Source: Planctomycetaceae bacterium
GTDB lineage: Bacteria > Planctomycetota > Planctomycetia > Pirellulales > UBA1268
Assembly (NCBI GenBank): GCA_902629495.1
Contig: CACORA010000047.1
Coordinates: 1 to 8,367 of the forward strand
Reading direction: 5' to 3'
DNA length: 8,367 bases
The position numbers and the translations under genes were made by a program. How positions within the stretch are numbered: position 1 is the stretch's first letter; each line of letters starts with the position of its first letter. The notes beneath the pieces are model-generated. The model saw only the letters and a program-made list of their open reading frames with translations. It was not told where the DNA came from and did not search any database. Shown here piece by piece: positions 5,207 to 8,367 of the stretch.

Positions 5207-8041
5207 TCAGTCAATAAACTGAAATTCAGCTGTCCCAAGGATAGCCTGCGCGAGTCTTGCCCACGGACCAAAGTCATTAATCGTGGGATAAGACGAGGAT
5301 TCTTTCAGCCATATTTTGGCAATCGAGATTTCTTTCTCGGAAGGATTTCTGGATAGAGCATTACGCCACAACTCGGTGATGCGTTGAGCCTCTGATGCTT
5401 TTTCGGTTTGTTGTGTAACGCGCAAAGCGAGCCGCTTTGCAGACTCGACAACCAACGGTGAGTTGATGACGGCAAGACCTTGCTGAGGCACCGTAGTGCG
5501 AGTGCGGATATGGACAGCAGTATCAGGATTTGCAATATCAAAGGTCCTCAGAAGGCCAGGAACGTCTTGTCTGTCAAGCCAGGAGTAGATTGAACGAGAG
5601 CTCATAGATGCAAGATCAAGTGGGTTCTTTCCTCGGCCCCCCGTTTGCTTGCGCTCAAGTGTACCAGCAGCAGTCAGGAGACTGTCACGCCAGGCTTCCC
5701 ATGAAAGCCTTCTTCGATTAGCACGTCCAAAAAAATGATTGTCTGGGTCCTTGGCGGAAAGATCTGAACGGATGGCGGCAGATTGTCTCCATGTCTTTGA
5801 AAGCACAATTTCACGATGGAGCCAACGAAGACTCCATTGGCCTTCATGCATAAATCGAAATGACAGATCATCGAGTAAGGCTTGATTGCTCGGTAATTCT
5901 CCGCGCAGCCCAAGATCACCGGGTGTACTGACAAGACCATTTCCAAAGTGATGAGCCCATACCCAATTGACAAGCACGCGCGATGTGAGTGGGTTATCAC
6001 ACGAGACAATTGACTGCGCTAATTCGAGTCGTCCGCTTGAGGTGCGACTGAGTGGCGTGCCTCCAAGTAACTGGGGGAGACGTCTATTGATTTTTGGACC
6101 AGAACGTCCAGAATTTCCACGGAGGAAAACATGGCTATCAACTGGATTTTTTTTATCCAATAAGACCATTGCCCGAGGAGGTCCCCCTGGACTTTCTGCG
6201 CGATGTTTTGTGACTGCCTGCTCACGTTTGCGAAGTTCTTCTCTTTCGGTTCGTTTTGCAACACGCATTGCGTCTGAGTAAGGAATTATCAGAGGCGTCG
6301 CTTCCAATCCAAGAGTTTTTCGTAATGCAATGAGGTCAGCGGAATCGTTTTTGTCTGGTGTGTCTCCACCGGCAAAGTCCGGAGCAACGCGGGCAATGAG
6401 GCGTTTATAGACTTCGGCTAGAGATCGCAACGTGGTTGGTTGAGAACGGATAATTTCACTCAAGACCAATGCATTAAGGTTGGAAGCCTTTGCTGTAGGA
6501 CCAGAAAATCCAGTGAGCGTTTCATGAATTTCTTCATCGGGCAGATTCTTCACTGCGATCCATGGGCCCAAAATGGGATGATCTTTGTTTGCACCTCCAA
6601 GCAAACGCTTCAAGCGATCAATAAGAAGTTGAGAAAGTTCGTAATCACCGATTTTTGGTGGTCGTCCGTCCGGACGAGCGAGTGGACGGGCAGTTTCCAT
6701 AAAGTAGTCAGGAGCATGATCAATCGCCTCATGAATAGCCCGCTTATGTACAGCATCCTTGTGTTCTGCAATGCGACTTTCCAATGTCATGAGTTGCTTT
6801 CGAAATGTCACTGCCTCTGGTCCGGACGGGGCTTCACCAATGACAGGAAGTTCATCAGGGATTTCACAGCTTGCGAAAACACCATGAAGTGCGTAGTAGT
6901 CAGCGGTTGAAAGTGGTTCATATTTGTGATCGTGACATCGAGCACAAGCTACTGTTAAGCCCATCAAACCGCGAGTCACCAAATCAATTTGATCGTCAAT
7001 AATATCGTGCGGATTTCCAAGAAAGGTTCGGCCTACGGTGAGAAAGCCAAGAGCCGCTAAGTCGTCACGAGGGACTTTCGGCCGAATCCGATCGGCTGCA
7101 AGTTGAAGGGTAATGAAATCGTTGTAGGAACGATCCTGATGAAATGAATCAATAACCCAGTCACGGTATGTCCATGCAAAGGGATACAGTGGTGATTGAC
7201 CAGCAAAGGCATAGCCCATGGTGTCTGCATAACGAGCAAGGTCAAGCCAATGGCGGCCCCAATGTTCGGCGTGCTCCTTTGAAGTAAGTAGCTTTTCTAT
7301 GACAGACCGATAGGCTTCTTCAGAAGGGTTGGCTTCAAATGCATCTGCATCAGTCGCAGAAGGCGGAAGGCCTGTAAGGTTGTAGTAAAGTCTTCGAAAG
7401 AGATCCCGTGAATGTGCCTCTGGTGATGGCGTCAGTTCATTCGTCGCCAGGCCTTCTAGGATAAATCGATCAATAGGTGACTGACTCCATTGGGAAGCAA
7501 CATCAGGCGGGACGAACTGGAGTGACTTGGGGTCATGCGCGACCTGAGGTTTTGGTGGTTGAAAGGACCAATGAGACGCAAGTGAGGTCTGCATGCGATC
7601 CTGCATGGCCTGTTCACGGGTTATCGGTTTGGGTGTCGCTCCTTCTTTTTCTGGCCAGAGTGCACCGGCTGCGATCCATGTTTCGAGGATATTAATTTCC
7701 TCATCAGACAATTTTGTGTCCGGTGGCATCGCCAGGTTATCAGTATGCTTTACAGCGGCTACAAGTTTACTGTTTTTAGCATTCCCGGGAATAACAACCG
7801 CGCCAGTATCACTTCCTAGAAGAAGGCCTTGTCGACTATCAAGCCGAAGTCCTGCTTCGGAGACAGAGGGGCCATGACATTCATGGCATTTTGCAATCAG
7901 TAACGGTCGAACCTTTGATTCGAAGAACACCTCTGCTTCGTGTGTCGTCATTGTTGCTGCGTGGACATGGTCATTCATCACCCAGCAGCACACAGTTGTG
8001 AAGACAACAGCACAGATATGAAGTGACAACCGCAACATCAT
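5207..8041 (-). CDS. Secreted PSCyt1-DUF1549-DUF1553 planctomycete cytochrome protein
   Basis: The 944-residue product begins with a Sec signal peptide (residues 1-28, ending HVHA). The planctomycete cytochrome C domain (PSCyt1) follows at about 35-130, with the haem-binding CHECH at 52-56 and a likely axial methionine in LAMPP at 105. A DUF1549 domain spans about 185-392 and carries a second CxxCH (CARCH, 366-370) near its end. A variable, partly charged middle (410-655) leads to DUF1553 (about 660-920), with TSRVLVNWVWAHHFGNGLV (686-704), DLGLRGELPSN (709-719) and VPQQGLAVIN (851-860). The length and domain order are typical. Two haem motifs imply extracytoplasmic electron transfer, but no reaction has been assigned to the family that can be read from sequence. 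Two adjacent ATGs (8041 and 8038) are possible starts; neither has a Shine-Dalgarno. It is the first gene of the operon with the DUF1501 gene. Confidence 0.95.
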   Translation of the reverse strand: MMLRLSLHICAVVFTTVCCWVMNDHVHAATMTTHEAEVFFESKVRPLLIAKCHECHGPSVSEAGLRLDSRQGLLLGSDTGAVVIPGNAKNSKLVAAVKHTDNLAMPPDTKLSDEEINILETWIAAGALWPEKEGATPKPITREQAMQDRMQTSLASHWSFQPPKPQVAHDPKSLQFVPPDVASQWSQSPIDRFILEGLATNELTPSPEAHSRDLFRRLYYNLTGLPPSATDADAFEANPSEEAYRSVIEKLLTSKEHAEHWGRHWLDLARYADTMGYAFAGQSPLYPFAWTYRDWVIDSFHQDRSYNDFITLQLAADRIRPKVPRDDLAALGFLTVGRTFLGNPHDIIDDQIDLVTRGLMGLTVACARCHDHKYEPLSTADYYALHGVFASCEIPDELPVIGEAPSGPEAVTFRKQLMTLESRIAEHKDAVHKRAIHEAIDHAPDYFMETARPLARPDGRPPKIGDYELSQLLIDRLKRLLGGANKDHPILGPWIAVKNLPDEEIHETLTGFSGPTAKASNLNALVLSEIIRSQPTTLRSLAEVYKRLIARVAPDFAGGDTPDKNDSADLIALRKTLGLEATPLIIPYSDAMRVAKRTEREELRKREQAVTKHRAESPGGPPRAMVLLDKKNPVDSHVFLRGNSGRSGPKINRRLPQLLGGTPLSRTSSGRLELAQSIVSCDNPLTSRVLVNWVWAHHFGNGLVSTPGDLGLRGELPSNQALLDDLSFRFMHEGQWSLRWLHREIVLSKTWRQSAAIRSDLSAKDPDNHFFGRANRRRLSWEAWRDSLLTAAGTLERKQTGGRGKNPLDLASMSSRSIYSWLDRQDVPGLLRTFDIANPDTAVHIRTRTTVPQQGLAVINSPLVVESAKRLALRVTQQTEKASEAQRITELWRNALSRNPSEKEISIAKIWLKESSSYPTINDFGPWARLAQAILGTAEFQFID

Positions 8042-8105
8042 TCAGACTACCCAATCGCGTATGGCTTATAAGATGCGGAATTCAATGCTCTGGCGTTCAG
8101 AAAGC

Positions 8106-8111
8106 ATTATA
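8106..8111 (-). promoter_or_regulatory. Candidate -10 box (TATAAT), proximal, for the PSCyt1-DUF1501 operon
   Basis: A perfect TATAAT reads on the minus strand about 65 bases before the ATG at 8041. No good -35 hexamer is found 16-18 bases upstream. It lies next to a short inverted repeat (AATGCT 8084-8089, AGCATT 8103-8108). In such AT-rich DNA the match alone is modest evidence. Confidence 0.35.
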
Positions 8112-8131
8112 GCTGCTATTGCATCTATCTC

Positions 8132-8137
8132 ATTATA
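8132..8137 (-). promoter_or_regulatory. Candidate -10 box (TATAAT), distal, for the PSCyt1-DUF1501 operon
   Basis: A second perfect TATAAT reads on the minus strand within an alternating AT tract, about 90 bases before the start codon. It also lacks a convincing -35 element. One of the two boxes is probably the real promoter, or both are used. Confidence 0.35.
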
Positions 8138-8301
8138 TATACGTTATAAACACGCATTTTTTTTGAAGGTTTTATGACAGGAAAATATGTTTTCTTAGCA
8201 AAAGCGGTTTGAATTCATCGAATATGACACTTGGAGATGCAGCATCATCGAGGAAACTGACCCAAAAAAGCTGTTTGTTCAAGGAGGATTGATCAGGAAT
8301 A

Positions 8302-8337
8302 ATGCTGTCTGTCAAAGTTCATTACATATCCTGGTGA
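8302..8337 (+). other. Possible 11-codon leader peptide
   Basis: ATG at 8302 opens an 11-codon frame (MLSVKVHYISW) ending in TGA at 8335-8337, just before the putative gene at 8351. A strong AAGGAGG at 8281-8287 lies 14 bases upstream, longer than the usual spacing. It may be a translated leader or a chance frame. Confidence 0.2.
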
Positions 8338-8350
8338 CGGAATATATTTT

Positions 8351-8367
8351 ATGAAACAACTTCAGAT
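8351..8367 (+). CDS. Possible start of a plus-strand gene, truncated by window edge
   Basis: An ATG at 8351 opens a frame (MKQLQ) that runs off the window. A weak GGTGACGG lies about ten bases upstream. Only five codons are visible, so no family can be named; its divergent placement from the PSCyt1 operon and the long gene-free stretch before it make a real gene start plausible but unproven. Confidence 0.25.

Larger units (their letters stand above)
8042..8350. other. AT-rich intergenic region upstream of the PSCyt1 operon
   Basis: No open frame here looks like a gene on either strand. The stretch is visibly richer in A and T than the coding regions, with an eight-T run near 8157-8164 and an alternating AT tract near 8132-8146. 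It holds the likely promoters of the minus-strand operon and probably the promoter of whatever follows at 8351. No palindromic operator or RNA gene could be recognised. Confidence 0.6.

Noticed and set aside
6440..6910. 156-codon plus-strand open frame
   Set aside because: It is antisense to the DUF1549-DUF1553 gene, with the cysteine-, phenylalanine- and serine-rich composition expected of a shadow frame.
8078..8216. Repeated GAATTC hexamers near 8079 and 8211
   Set aside because: Short self-complementary hexamers are expected by chance in AT-rich DNA and show no wider repeat.

Overview
The window looks like a planctomycete chromosome fragment. The main evidence is the set of protein families found almost exclusively or expanded in that group: a PSCyt1-DUF1549-DUF1553 protein followed by a DUF1501 protein, a DUF1080 (3-keto-disaccharide hydrolase-like) protein, and a Tat-exported NHL/six-bladed propeller protein. 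Base composition is moderate by eye, and Shine-Dalgarno use is uneven: strong before the propeller gene and absent before the PSCyt1 and DUF1501 genes. The exact genus cannot be told from the sequence.

Layout from left to right. (1) 1-789, plus: 3' part of a sigma-54 (RpoN) enhancer-binding activator, cut by the window edge inside the AAA+ domain. (2) 928-2975, minus: a two-gene unit, Tat-exported NHL propeller protein then Sec-exported DUF1080 protein. (3) 2976-3289: a divergent intergenic region rich in regulatory signals, including a near-consensus sigma-54 promoter (3190-3206) pointing at the next gene. (4) 3290-3628, plus: glnB, a canonical 112-residue PII nitrogen-signalling protein with Tyr51 intact. 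(5) 3638-3669: a perfect 10-bp hairpin between convergent genes. (6) 3741-8041, minus: a two-gene operon, PSCyt1-DUF1549-DUF1553 c-type cytochrome protein then Tat-exported DUF1501 protein. (7) 8042-8367: an AT-rich intergenic stretch with two perfect TATAAT boxes reading toward the operon, and possibly the first codons of a plus-strand gene at 8351.

Functionally there are two themes. The four minus-strand genes all encode proteins predicted to leave the cytoplasm (two Tat, two Sec) from families associated with extracytoplasmic carbohydrate metabolism or still uncharacterised planctomycete-specific biochemistry. The plus-strand genes are cytoplasmic and regulatory: a sigma-54 activator and a PII gene with its own sigma-54-type promoter. 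Whether the truncated activator controls that promoter cannot be decided here, but the promoter is the most informative non-coding signal in the window. No RNA genes, insertion sequences, CRISPR arrays or attachment sites were seen.
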